Assembly (NCBI RefSeq): GCF_000719285.1
Contig: NZ_JOFS01000038.1
Location: forward strand, 1 to 64,000
Direction of reading: 5' to 3'
Source: Streptomyces bicolor
GTDB lineage: Bacteria; Actinomycetota; Actinomycetes; Streptomycetales; Streptomycetaceae
DNA length: 64,000 bases
The translations under genes and the position numbers were made by a program. The notes beneath the pieces were generated by a model, which saw only the letters and a list, made by a program, of their open reading frames with translations, did not search any database and had not been told where the DNA came from. Shown here one piece after another: positions 58,501-64,000 of the stretch. Numbering within the stretch: the first letter of the stretch is position 1; the number at the start of each line of letters is the position of its first letter.

Positions 58501-59419
58501 CCTCGCGCCCCTCCGTCACCAGCCGCTGCGCCAGCTCGGGCGGACACGCCTCGCCGCCGAAGATCAGCAGCCGTACGTCGTTGAGGGTCTCCGGCTCCCA
58601 GAGCGCGGCCAGCGTGGGCACGGTCGACACGACCGTGATCTCCTGCTCGACGAGCCACGGCCCGAGATCGGCCCCGCTCCTGACCTGCGAGCGCGGCACC
58701 GGCACCAGACACGCCCCGTACCGCCACGCCAGCCACATCTCCTCGCAGGACGCGTCGAACGCGACCGACAGGCCCGCCATGACCCGGTCCCCGGGCCCGA
58801 TCGGCTCCTCGGTGAGAAACAGCGCGGCCTCGGCGTCCACGAACGCGGCGGCACTGCGGTGCGAGACGGCGACGCCCTTCGGCTTCCCGGTGGAGCCGGA
58901 GGTGAAGATGATCCACGCGTCGTGCCCGACACCGGGACGGGCGGCGGGGACATTGGAGACACCGTGCACGGCGATCTCGTTTCCGGCCCCCACGACGGCC
59001 CGTACGTCCGCCTCCCCGAACACCAACTCGGCCCGCTCGTCCGGGTCCTCGGCGTCGACGGGGACGTAGGCGGCACCGGCCGCGAGCACGGCGAGGATCG
59101 CGACGTAGAGGTCATTGGTACCCGACGGGACTCTGACCCCGACCCGGTCGCCGAGCCCGACCCCGGCGGAGGCGAGCCGGCGCCGCAGCCGCTCCACCTC
59201 AACGGCCAGCGCACGGTAGCTGAGGCAGGTCGTGCCGTCGTCGAGGGCGGGCTCGTCCGGATACGACCGCACGGACGCCTCGAATACGTCCACGAGCGTG
59301 CGCGGCGAGGCCGCCGAACCCCCCGAGAAACGTGCCGTGTCCCCGAACCGCTGGTGGATCTCCGCGCCGAGCTCTTCCTCGAGCAGGCCGAGAGCGTTGC
59401 TCTCCTGTATGGCTGCCAT
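55556..59419 (-). CDS. Pls-type single-module NRPS (epsilon-poly-L-lysine synthase-like)
   Basis: 1287 residues. An adenylation domain (about 45-500) has IIFTSGSTGKPKGVAVSHRS, NTYGPTEATVV and PTRTSGK (Lys498). The carrier domain has FFAIGGSSL with Ser552 as phosphopantetheine site. Then six membrane segments are interleaved with three left-handed-beta-helix/acetyltransferase-like blocks, the Pls architecture (Pls is about 1319 residues). There is no thioesterase or ordinary condensation domain. Substrate-code residues read D222 A223 E226 S265 I286 G288 T310 V318 V319 K498. I chose the ATG at 59419. Followed by a coupled M1 peptidase. Confidence 0.9.
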   Translation of the reverse strand: MAAIQESNALGLLEEELGAEIHQRFGDTARFSGGSAASPRTLVDVFEASVRSYPDEPALDDGTTCLSYRALAVEVERLRRRLASAGVGLGDRVGVRVPSGTNDLYVAILAVLAAGAAYVPVDAEDPDERAELVFGEADVRAVVGAGNEIAVHGVSNVPAARPGVGHDAWIIFTSGSTGKPKGVAVSHRSAAAFVDAEAALFLTEEPIGPGDRVMAGLSVAFDASCEEMWLAWRYGACLVPVPRSQVRSGADLGPWLVEQEITVVSTVPTLAALWEPETLNDVRLLIFGGEACPPELAQRLVTEGREVWNTYGPTEATVVACASLMSGEEPIRIGLPLDGWELAVVDEAGEPVPMGGSGQLVIGGVGLARYLDAEKDAEKYAPLQSLGWERAYRSGDLVKAEPEGLIFLGRADEQIKLGGRRIELGEVDAALQALPGVAGAAAAVRTARSGNQLLVGYVVTQDGWDHAVAVEKLRAELPAALVPLLAPVEELPTRTSGKVDRNALPWPLEGLETGGPAEQLYGTEAWLAEQWTEVLGIPVTSASDDFFAIGGSSLAAAQLTTRLRTRYPSAAVLDIYQQPVLRKLARRLEESAQDDGAERIVSPVPRRAQVIQLLLLLPLFTLLGLRWTVVLAALGNLLPAYAWLPTAPWWLVAVGAVVLFSPPGRLALAAGGARLLLRGVKPGRYARGGGVHLRLWTAERLAEFSGATSLTGAWLERYARALGAKVGPDVDLHSLPPVTGLLKLGRGAAVESEVDLSGWWLDGDRLEVGAVKVGAHATVGTRSMLFPGARVGKRAEVAPGSAVTGQVPTCQRWAGAPAVKLGKAKRNWPKERPRRGTYWRVMYGLTGFALSALPVVAGAAAFLVARVFFTPDAPLTGAALALVPATLAFGLAYAVLLLIAVRLLSLRLREGTYPTHSRVGWQAWTVTQLMDRSRETLFPLYAGLVTPVWLRLLGMRIGKGAEVSTVLALPSLTTVGEGAFLADDTLTAPYELGGGWMRIGRAEIGRRAFLGNSGMTAPGRTVPDGGLVGVLSATPKKAKKGTSYLGLPPVKLPRAAADGDQSRTYEPPARLLWARALVELCRIVPVFCSAGLAVLTVAALCALEGWALLSGLVLLGAGVVAGLVSIVAKWLLVGRHRSGEHPLWSGFVWRNELADTFVEVLAVPWLAGSVPGTPVLTAWLRGLGARIGKGVWVESYWLPETDLVTLEDAATVNRGCVLQTHLFHDRILRTDTVVLREGATLGPGGIVLPGSAIGARTTLGPASLVMAAESVPDDTRWLGNPIEAWRS

Positions 59420-59516
59420 CCGGTCCTCGCGTCTAGATCCCGGATGCCTCCGGGGCGCTGGCGGGCCCGCAGGTTTGCCTGGGGTTGTCCGGCTCCAGCT
59501 CCGTAACAAGCCGGAA

Positions 59517-59525
59517 ATTTTAGTA
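59517..59525 (-). promoter_or_regulatory. AT-rich -10-like element upstream of the Pls-type gene
   Basis: TACTAAAAT on the minus strand, about 100 bases upstream of the start at 59419, in an otherwise GC-rich gap. Candidate -10 region; no clear -35 partner. The rest of 59420-59647 shows nothing else recognisable. Confidence 0.3.
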
Positions 59526-59647
59526 CGACGCTAGGTTCGGCCCCTTCGATACGCCACTCGGAGCAGCCGTTCGGGGACTTGCGAAGCCTGCTGCACAGGC
59601 GCTGACCTGGTGATCTTCAGCGGAACGAGACTTCCCCCACACAACGA

Positions 59648-59683
59648 GCGAGGGGCCGTGACCTCACGGTCACGACCCCTCGC
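59648..59683 (-). terminator. Terminator of the tRNA-Leu gene
   Basis: GCGAGGGGCCGTGACC (59648-59663) pairs with GGTCACGACCCCTCGC (59668-59683) with one mismatch and a 4-base TCAC loop, 10 bases beyond the 3' end of the tRNA. Confidence 0.75.
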
Positions 59684-59692
59684 CATCTCGCG

Positions 59693-59777
59693 TGTCCGAG
59701 GGGGGACTTGAACCCCCACGCCCGATAAAGGGCACTAGCACCTCAAGCTAGCGCGTCTGCCATTCCGCCACCCGGAC
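59693..59777 (-). tRNA. tRNA-Leu (anticodon GAG)
   Basis: 85-base class II tRNA on the minus strand. The acceptor stem GTCCGGG pairs with CTCGGAC (one G-U pair), with discriminator A. The D-arm begins TGGCGGAATGGCAGACGC. The anticodon stem-loop is CTAGC-TTGAGGT-GCTAG, giving anticodon GAG (reads CUC). A long variable arm (TGCCCTTTATCGGGCG) and the T-arm GGGGGTTCAAGTCCCCC follow. CCA is not encoded. No integrase or duplicated 3' end is nearby. Confidence 0.95.
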
Positions 59778-59966
59778 AAGGTGTCTGTCGTGCGGGGTTT
59801 CCCTCGCGGCGACAGAGGAAACATTACCAGGCTCCGGAGGGTGCCCCGATCACCCCCCGTCGTGGCGTGAACGGTGTGTGACGGGCTGCGGCCGCCCTTG
59901 GGCGGGACCGTGCCGAGGGGGAGGATGAGGGGAACCACCAGCAGTGACAGTGCGGGAGGAAGCAGC

Positions 59967-61292
59967 GTGAGCCAGACGGACACGGCCAGGGGCGTCACCG
60001 GCGAGGACGAGGTCGTGGACCTCTGCCGCGAGCTGATCCGGATCGACACCAGCAACTACGGCGACCACTCGGGGCCCGGTGAGCGCAAAGCGGCCGAGTA
60101 CGTCGCCGAGAAGCTCGCCGAGGTGGGCCTCGAACCGAAGATCTTCGAGTCGCACCCGGGCCGCGCCTCCACCGTGGCGCGGATCGAGGGGGCGGACCCC
60201 TCCCGGCCCGCGCTGCTCATCCACGGGCACACCGACGTCGTACCGGCCAACGCCGACGACTGGACCCACCACCCCTTCTCCGGCGAGGTCACGGACGGGT
60301 GCGTGTGGGGGCGCGGGGCCGTCGACATGAAGGACATGGACGCGATGACCCTGGCGGTCGTACGCGACCGGCTGCGCAGCGGACGCAAGCCGCCGCGGGA
60401 CATCGTGCTCGCGTTCCTCGCCGACGAGGAGGCCGGCGGCAAGTACGGCGCCCGGTTCCTCGTCGACAAGCACCCCGACCTCTTCGAGGGCGTCACCGAG
60501 GCGATCAGCGAGGTGGGCGGGTTCTCGTTCACCGTGAGCGAGCAGCGGCGGCTCTATCTGATCCAGACGGCCGAGAAGGGCATGCACTGGATGAAGCTGA
60601 CCGTGGCCGGTACGGCCGGGCACGGGTCGATGATCCACCGCGACAACGCGATCACCGAGCTGTCGGAAGCCGTCGCGCGGCTGGGCCGGCACAGGTTCCC
60701 GGTGCGGGTCACCAAGACCACCCGGGCCTTCCTCGAAGAGCTCGGCGACGCCCTCGGCACCGAACTCGACCCGGAGAACATGGAGGGCACCCTCGCCAAG
60801 CTCGGCGGCATCGCCAAGCTCATCGGCGCGACCCTGAGCAACACGGCCAACCCGACCCAGCTGAACGCCGGCTACAAGGTCAACGTCATCCCCGGCGAGG
60901 CCACCGCGCACGTCGACGGCCGTTTCCTGCCCGGCTTCGAGGAGGAGTTCCTCGCCGACATCGACAAGATCCTCGGGCCGAACGTGCGGCGCGAGGACGT
61001 GCACGCCGACAAGGCCGTCGAGACGGGCTTCGACGGGGCGCTCGTCGCGGCGATGCAGTCCGCGCTGGTCGCCGAGGACCCGGCGGCCAAGGCGATCCCC
61101 TACATGCTCTCCGGCGGGACCGACGCCAAGTCCTTCGACGACCTGGGCATCCGGGGCTTCGGCTTCGCGCCGCTGAAGCTGCCGCCGGAGCTGGACTTCG
61201 CGGGCATGTTCCACGGCGTCGACGAGCGCGTACCGGTGGACGGGCTGCAATTCGGGGTGCGGGTCCTCGACCGGTTCATCGATGCGTCCTGA
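59967..61292 (+). CDS. M20 family metallopeptidase (dipeptidase/deacylase-like)
   Basis: 441 residues. Metal-site motifs LLIHGHTDVVPAN, WGRGAVDMKDMDA, LADEEAGG and the C-terminal FHGVDERV are intact, with a dimerisation insert beginning HWMKLTVAGTAGHGS. It probably hydrolyses a peptide or N-acyl bond. The GTG at 59967 follows GGGAGGAAGC and avoids an unlikely 31-residue extension. Adjacent to the tRNA; no functional link is apparent. Confidence 0.93.
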   Translation: MSQTDTARGVTGEDEVVDLCRELIRIDTSNYGDHSGPGERKAAEYVAEKLAEVGLEPKIFESHPGRASTVARIEGADPSRPALLIHGHTDVVPANADDWTHHPFSGEVTDGCVWGRGAVDMKDMDAMTLAVVRDRLRSGRKPPRDIVLAFLADEEAGGKYGARFLVDKHPDLFEGVTEAISEVGGFSFTVSEQRRLYLIQTAEKGMHWMKLTVAGTAGHGSMIHRDNAITELSEAVARLGRHRFPVRVTKTTRAFLEELGDALGTELDPENMEGTLAKLGGIAKLIGATLSNTANPTQLNAGYKVNVIPGEATAHVDGRFLPGFEEEFLADIDKILGPNVRREDVHADKAVETGFDGALVAAMQSALVAEDPAAKAIPYMLSGGTDAKSFDDLGIRGFGFAPLKLPPELDFAGMFHGVDERVPVDGLQFGVRVLDRFIDAS

Positions 61293-61405
61293 ATTGGCCC
61301 ACTGAAACGACACTTCAGAATTCGACCGGACGTACGGGGCGTGGCTGGGGAGAGTGAACGCGCTCATAAGGTCGTAGCCCTATTAGTTCCTCCTCGTTAC
61401 AGGTG

Positions 61406-61431
61406 ATGCGATCAGCTACTTGTGATCGCAT
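61406..61431. promoter_or_regulatory. Perfect inverted repeat upstream of chpH
   Basis: ATGCGATCA (61406-61414) and TGATCGCAT (61423-61431), 9-base arms with an 8-base spacer, ending 18 bases before the chpH start and 7 bases before the AAGGAGG. It could be a leader hairpin or a regulator site. Confidence 0.5.
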
Positions 61432-61449
61432 TGCCAACAAGGAGGAATA

Positions 61450-61683
61450 ATGATCAAGAAGGTCGTCGCCGCTGCGGCTGCCACCGGTGGGCTGGTTCTC
61501 GCGGGCGCGGGCCTCGCTGTCGCCGACGCTGGTGCCCAGGGTGCCGCCGTGCACTCGCCCGGCATCCTGTCCGGCAACGTCGTTCAGGCGCCGGTTCACG
61601 TTCCGGTGAACGTCTGCGGCAACACGATCTCGGTCGTCGGCGTGCTGAACCCCGCCTTCGGCAACGTTTGCATCAACAAGTGA
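61450..61683 (+). CDS. chpH: Short chaplin ChpH
   Basis: 77 residues: a signal peptide (IKKVVAAAAATGGLVLAGAG ... VADA) and a single chaplin domain (about residues 29-77) with the two conserved Cys (NVCGNT and GNVCINK) that form a disulphide. Secreted, self-assembles into amyloid-like fibres that coat aerial hyphae and lower surface tension. A strong AAGGAGG precedes the ATG. The sequence closely resembles S. coelicolor ChpH as I remember it. It lies beside chpC, the same pairing. Confidence 0.97.
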   Translation: MIKKVVAAAAATGGLVLAGAGLAVADAGAQGAAVHSPGILSGNVVQAPVHVPVNVCGNTISVVGVLNPAFGNVCINK

Positions 61684-61719
61684 CGTTGTGCCTCGCCCCA
61701 TGAAAGGGGCTGAGCCCGT

Positions 61720-61754
61720 CGGCCCCGGAGCGCGTGCCATGCGCTCCGGGGCCG
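61720..61754 (+). terminator. Terminator between chpH and chpC
   Basis: CGGCCCCGGAGCGC (61720-61733) pairs perfectly with GCGCTCCGGGGCCG (61741-61754); 14-bp stem, 7-base loop. A smaller GCCCC/GGGGC hairpin precedes it at about 61695-61710. The two chaplin genes are thus probably transcribed separately. Confidence 0.8.
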
Positions 61755-61828
61755 ACCGGCCTTTCGGCGGCGTCGGGCCAATTCCGGCGCCGCTTTCTCG
61801 GAACAAGGTCGAAGGCAGGGAATCAGCA

Positions 61829-62650
61829 ATGCGACAGGTCACCCGCAAGGGCCTGCTGACCGTGGCGGCCGCGACCGGCGTCATCGCCGCCGCCGGCGGC
61901 ACCGCCCACGCCACCGGCGCGGGCGCGAACGGCGCCGCCTCGAACTCGCCCGGCGTGCTGTCGGGCAACACGGTGCAGGCGCCGGTGCACGCACCGGTCA
62001 ACGTCTGCGGCAACACCGTCAACGTCATCGGGATCCTCAACCCGGCGGTCGGCAACAGCTGCACCAACAAGGGCGGCGGCAACCATGGCGGCGGCAACCA
62101 TGGCGGCGGAGGGGCGTCGGCCGACGGGCACGCCAGTGACTCGCCCGGCGTCGGCTCCGGCAACCATGTCCAGGCGCCGGTCCATGTGCCGGTCAACGTG
62201 TGCGGCAACAGCGTCGACGTCATCGGCATCGGCAATTCCGTCGAGGGCAACGACTGCGGCAACAACGGCGGTGGCGGAGGTCACCAGAACCCGCCCGAGT
62301 CGCCGGAGGAGCCGGGCAATCCCGGTAACCCGGGCAACCCCGGAAACCCGGGTGACCCCGAGGAGCCGGGTAACCCCGGGAACCCGGGCAACCCGGGGAA
62401 CCCTGGGAACCCGGAAGAGCCGAACCAGCCCGGCACCCCGAGCACGCCGCCCGGATCGGGCGGCGTCACGCCGGGCGGTGGCTCCTCGAACGGCAACCAC
62501 CCGGGCACCCAGGACGTCACCCAGCCCCAGGGTCGCGCGGAGCTCGCCCAGACCGGCAGTGACCTGCCACTGGGCCTGACCCTGCCGGTCGGCGCGGGAG
62601 CGCTGCTCGCGGGCGCCGTGCTGTACCGCAAGGCACGCGCATCGGCGTAG
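61829..62650 (+). CDS. chpC: Long chaplin ChpC, sortase-anchored
   Basis: 273 residues. A signal peptide (to about residue 29) is followed by two chaplin domains, each with a Cys pair (about residues 33-81 and 101-146). Then comes a Pro/Gly/Asn linker of NPG and EEP repeats (about 155-215). The C-terminal sorting signal is LAQTG, a hydrophobic helix and RKARASA, the LAXTG type used by class E sortases. It would be covalently attached to peptidoglycan and nucleate chaplin assembly. The ATG at 61829 has a modest GGGAA. Confidence 0.95.
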   Translation: MRQVTRKGLLTVAAATGVIAAAGGTAHATGAGANGAASNSPGVLSGNTVQAPVHAPVNVCGNTVNVIGILNPAVGNSCTNKGGGNHGGGNHGGGGASADGHASDSPGVGSGNHVQAPVHVPVNVCGNSVDVIGIGNSVEGNDCGNNGGGGGHQNPPESPEEPGNPGNPGNPGNPGDPEEPGNPGNPGNPGNPGNPEEPNQPGTPSTPPGSGGVTPGGGSSNGNHPGTQDVTQPQGRAELAQTGSDLPLGLTLPVGAGALLAGAVLYRKARASA

Positions 62651-62668
62651 GGCACGCTCTCCGGCACG

Positions 62669-62706
62669 AACGGAGCGGGCCCCGCCGTGGCGGGGCCCGC
62701 TCCGTT
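62669..62706. terminator. Bidirectional terminator after chpC
   Basis: AACGGAGCGGGCCCCGC (62669-62685) pairs perfectly with GCGGGGCCCGCTCCGTT (62690-62706); 17-bp stem, 4-base loop. It separates chpC from the convergent DUF5703 gene. Confidence 0.85.
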
Positions 62707-62755
62707 CCGTGCTTCCTTCTCCCGCTGTACCTGTCTGTCTTCCTGTCGCCTCAGC

Positions 62756-62944
62756 TCACCACGTGGCCCGCACCTGGCGGATGATCCTGCGGCGCAGCCG
62801 CACCTTGCGGCTCCCGTCGCGCAGCAGGCTCAGGCGGTCCAACTCCCAGTGTCCGTACTCGGCATTGTCCGTCAGCAGGCGTGTCGCGTCCTTGCGGGAG
62901 ACCCCGCGAGGTACGTACACGTCGACAAATTCGTATTCGGGCAT
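62756..62944 (-). CDS. DUF5703 family small protein
   Basis: 62 residues: [21 protein letters not shown], then [21 protein letters not shown] and a basic [16 protein letters not shown] tail. It matches the actinobacterial DUF5703 family, conserved near the chaplin locus. Function unknown. Divergent from the acidic protein gene at 62992, with a 47-base gap. Confidence 0.85.
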   Translation of the reverse strand: MPEYEFVDVYVPRGVSRKDATRLLTDNAEYGHWELDRLSLLRDGSRKVRLRRRIIRQVRATW

Positions 62945-62991
62945 CGCATCTATTGTGCGGGCTGGGGCCCGGTACGGATAGCGTCTGCACT

Positions 62992-63687
62992 ATGTCTGAT
63001 GCTGTGCAGCCCACCGCTGCCGAGGTACGCGCCGCCGCCGAGGCGGTCAAGACCGCGCTCGACCGTCACCTGGCCGCGGTCGAACGCCGGTCGGGTGAGG
63101 ACGACCCGGCCGTCTACGAGGCGTTCAACCAGTTGGCCGCGGCCGCCGAGGTCTACGACGAGCTGCTCTACGACCGCTATGACGAGGTCACTCCCTTCGA
63201 GATCCCCGGTGCGGAGGACGCGCTGCCGCCGTACACGGGCCCCGAGGAACCGAACGCGCTGAGCGTGCTGATCCGCCGCGACTACTCCGTGGTGGAGCCA
63301 CAGCGGCTGCTGGCGCAGGCCCAGCGGGTCGAGGCGGCGGACGACGACGAGGGCGCGGAGGCCGCCGGCACGGTGCACGGGGCTCTGGGCATCCTGTTCG
63401 GCGAGTTCGAACCGGACGAGATCGCCTCCCGGCACAAGGAGTTCGGTCTGGAGGAGGGCGACTCCACGCTCTGGGTGACCGCCGCGGACGAGTCGACGGA
63501 GCCGGGGGAGTGGCTGGAGTCGCCCTTCGACGGGGTCGATCCACAGCGGGTGGTCTGCCGGTTCGACGTCAGCGCGGTGTTCGATGACGAGATCGACGAC
63601 GACGATCTCGAGGACGAACTCGACACCGACCTGGACGAGGACGAGGACGAGGACGAGGACCTGGAGCCACTGGACGCGGATCGGTAG
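62992..63687 (+). CDS. Conserved actinobacterial hypothetical protein with acidic tail
   Basis: 231 residues. A helical N-terminus (AAEVRAAAEAVKTALDRHLAAVE) is followed by a mixed alpha/beta region (GALGILFGEFEPDEIASRH). The tail is an extreme Asp/Glu run (about residues 198-225). No known catalytic motif. There is no clear ribosome-binding site, and a -10-like GGATAG lies about 15 bases before the ATG, so the transcript could be leaderless. Confidence 0.85.
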   Translation: MSDAVQPTAAEVRAAAEAVKTALDRHLAAVERRSGEDDPAVYEAFNQLAAAAEVYDELLYDRYDEVTPFEIPGAEDALPPYTGPEEPNALSVLIRRDYSVVEPQRLLAQAQRVEAADDDEGAEAAGTVHGALGILFGEFEPDEIASRHKEFGLEEGDSTLWVTAADESTEPGEWLESPFDGVDPQRVVCRFDVSAVFDDEIDDDDLEDELDTDLDEDEDEDEDLEPLDADR

Positions 63688-63698
63688 CGCGGCCTTTT

Positions 63699-63741
63699 CG
63701 ACGGCGGCGGCCACGGAGAATCTCCGTGGCCGCCGCCGTCG
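63699..63741. terminator. Perfect 43-base palindrome, bidirectional terminator
   Basis: Two 21-base arms (63699-63719 and 63721-63741, beginning CGACGGCGGCGGCC) are exact complements around a single base at 63720. It sits between convergent genes ending at 63687 and 63757. Confidence 0.85.
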
Positions 63742-63756
63742 TGGTGTGTGTCTCGG

Positions 63757-64000
63757 TCAGGCCAGTGCCGACACCTGCGTTCTGAGCAGGACGGGGAGGC
63801 GGGTGGTGCGGGGCTTCGCGGGGACCTCGGCGACGGCGTGGGGCAGGGCCTGCTCCACGCCGTGGACCACGGAGAGGTGGCGCTCCGCGCGGCTGAAAGC
63901 CGTGTAGACCCAGGGGCGGCTCAGGGCCTGGGCCGCGTCTCCCGGCAGGACCACGACCACCGCCGGCCAGCGGGTGCCCACCGCCTGGTGTGCGGTCAGC
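63757..64000 (-). CDS. Superfamily 1 (RecD/UvrD-like) helicase, C-terminal fragment cut by the window edge
   Basis: The last 80 residues of a gene that enters from the right on the minus strand; the frame is open to base 64000. The visible part carries the UvrD_C_2-type motif LTAHQAVGTRWPAVVVVLP followed by RPWVYTAFSRAERHLSVV, which correspond to helicase motifs V and VI with the arginine finger. A basic tail of about 30 residues follows. The start and the ATPase core lie outside the window. Confidence 0.85.
   Translation of the reverse strand, partial: LTAHQAVGTRWPAVVVVLPGDAAQALSRPWVYTAFSRAERHLSVVHGVEQALPHAVAEVPAKPRTTRLPVLLRTQVSALA

Noticed and set aside
53744..59419. A multi-gene NRPS biosynthetic cluster
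   Set aside because: Only one self-contained synthetase with a peptidase and a YchJ protein; no tailoring, export or regulatory genes of a typical cluster.
55487..59506. 1339-codon plus-strand ORF
   Set aside because: Antisense of the Pls-type NRPS; composition rich in Arg/Gln/His/Pro with no domain.
59693..59777. tRNA-Leu as an integration site of a mobile element
   Set aside because: No integrase, excisionase or duplicated tRNA 3' end within the window; flanking genes are core genes.

Overview
The window is chromosomal DNA of a Streptomyces species. The GC content is very high, with strong GC bias at third codon positions, GTG starts are frequent, and TetR-family regulators are abundant. 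Two chaplin genes (chpH, chpC), a SoxR with its cysteine cluster and a sortase also point to Streptomyces. From memory, the order hmgA ... soxR ... gntP/gntK/gntR ... chpC/chpH resembles the SCO1715-SCO1670 region of S. coelicolor. No prophage, insertion sequence, integrase or CRISPR array was seen, so this looks like ordinary core chromosome made of many small catabolic and transport operons.

Layout. 1-9 kb: a DrrA-type drug-efflux ATPase divergent from its TetR regulator; a homogentisate operon (hmgA, a GntR regulator, an orphan Type ISP-like protein); a lipoprotein with a translationally coupled TetR; a molybdopterin oxidoreductase. 9-20 kb: CitMHS citrate transporter with an MFS protein; a surface protein with a class F sortase; an orphan MalK-like ATPase; an aldehyde/alcohol dehydrogenase pair; an MHS-type transporter; an EamA exporter. 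20-28 kb: ArsR and TetR regulators, acyl-CoA dehydrogenase, VOC protein, TetR/MaoC pair, SoxR, an Rnl5-type RNA ligase and a BKACE (DUF849) protein. 28-34 kb: secreted N-terminal-nucleophile acylase, alpha/beta hydrolase and NamZ-type muramidase. 34-40 kb: an acyl-CoA module (SDR, acyl-CoA ligase, KstR2-like TetR; convergent phosphotransferase and acyl-CoA dehydrogenase) sharing a TetR-type operator, then a histidine-rich metal-binding protein. 40-49 kb: quinone-reductase-like enzyme, two DUF202 proteins, Nudix, DMT exporter, APC permease, a Tat-exported molybdoenzyme overlapping a membrane cytochrome b. 49-54 kb: a complete gluconate/idonate operon with a divergent FCD-type GntR. 54-59.5 kb: a single-module Pls-type NRPS (epsilon-poly-L-lysine synthase architecture) overlapping an M1 aminopeptidase gene. 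59.6-64 kb: tRNA-Leu(GAG), M20 peptidase, chaplins chpH and chpC, DUF5703, an acidic hypothetical protein and the 3' end of a superfamily 1 helicase.

Most notable points. The Pls-like synthetase has a substrate-binding code that I read as DAESIGTVVK, close to the lysine code of bacitracin synthetase, and it is followed by a possible cognate hydrolase. Several palindromic operators recur at separate loci and suggest small acyl-CoA/aldehyde regulons. The drug-efflux promoter carries two near-identical TetR operators, one of them inside the ATPase coding sequence. Other points are the orphan Type ISP specificity-domain protein and the DNA-templated-type RNA ligase. All assignments are from reading the sequence and from memory of protein families; no database search was possible.
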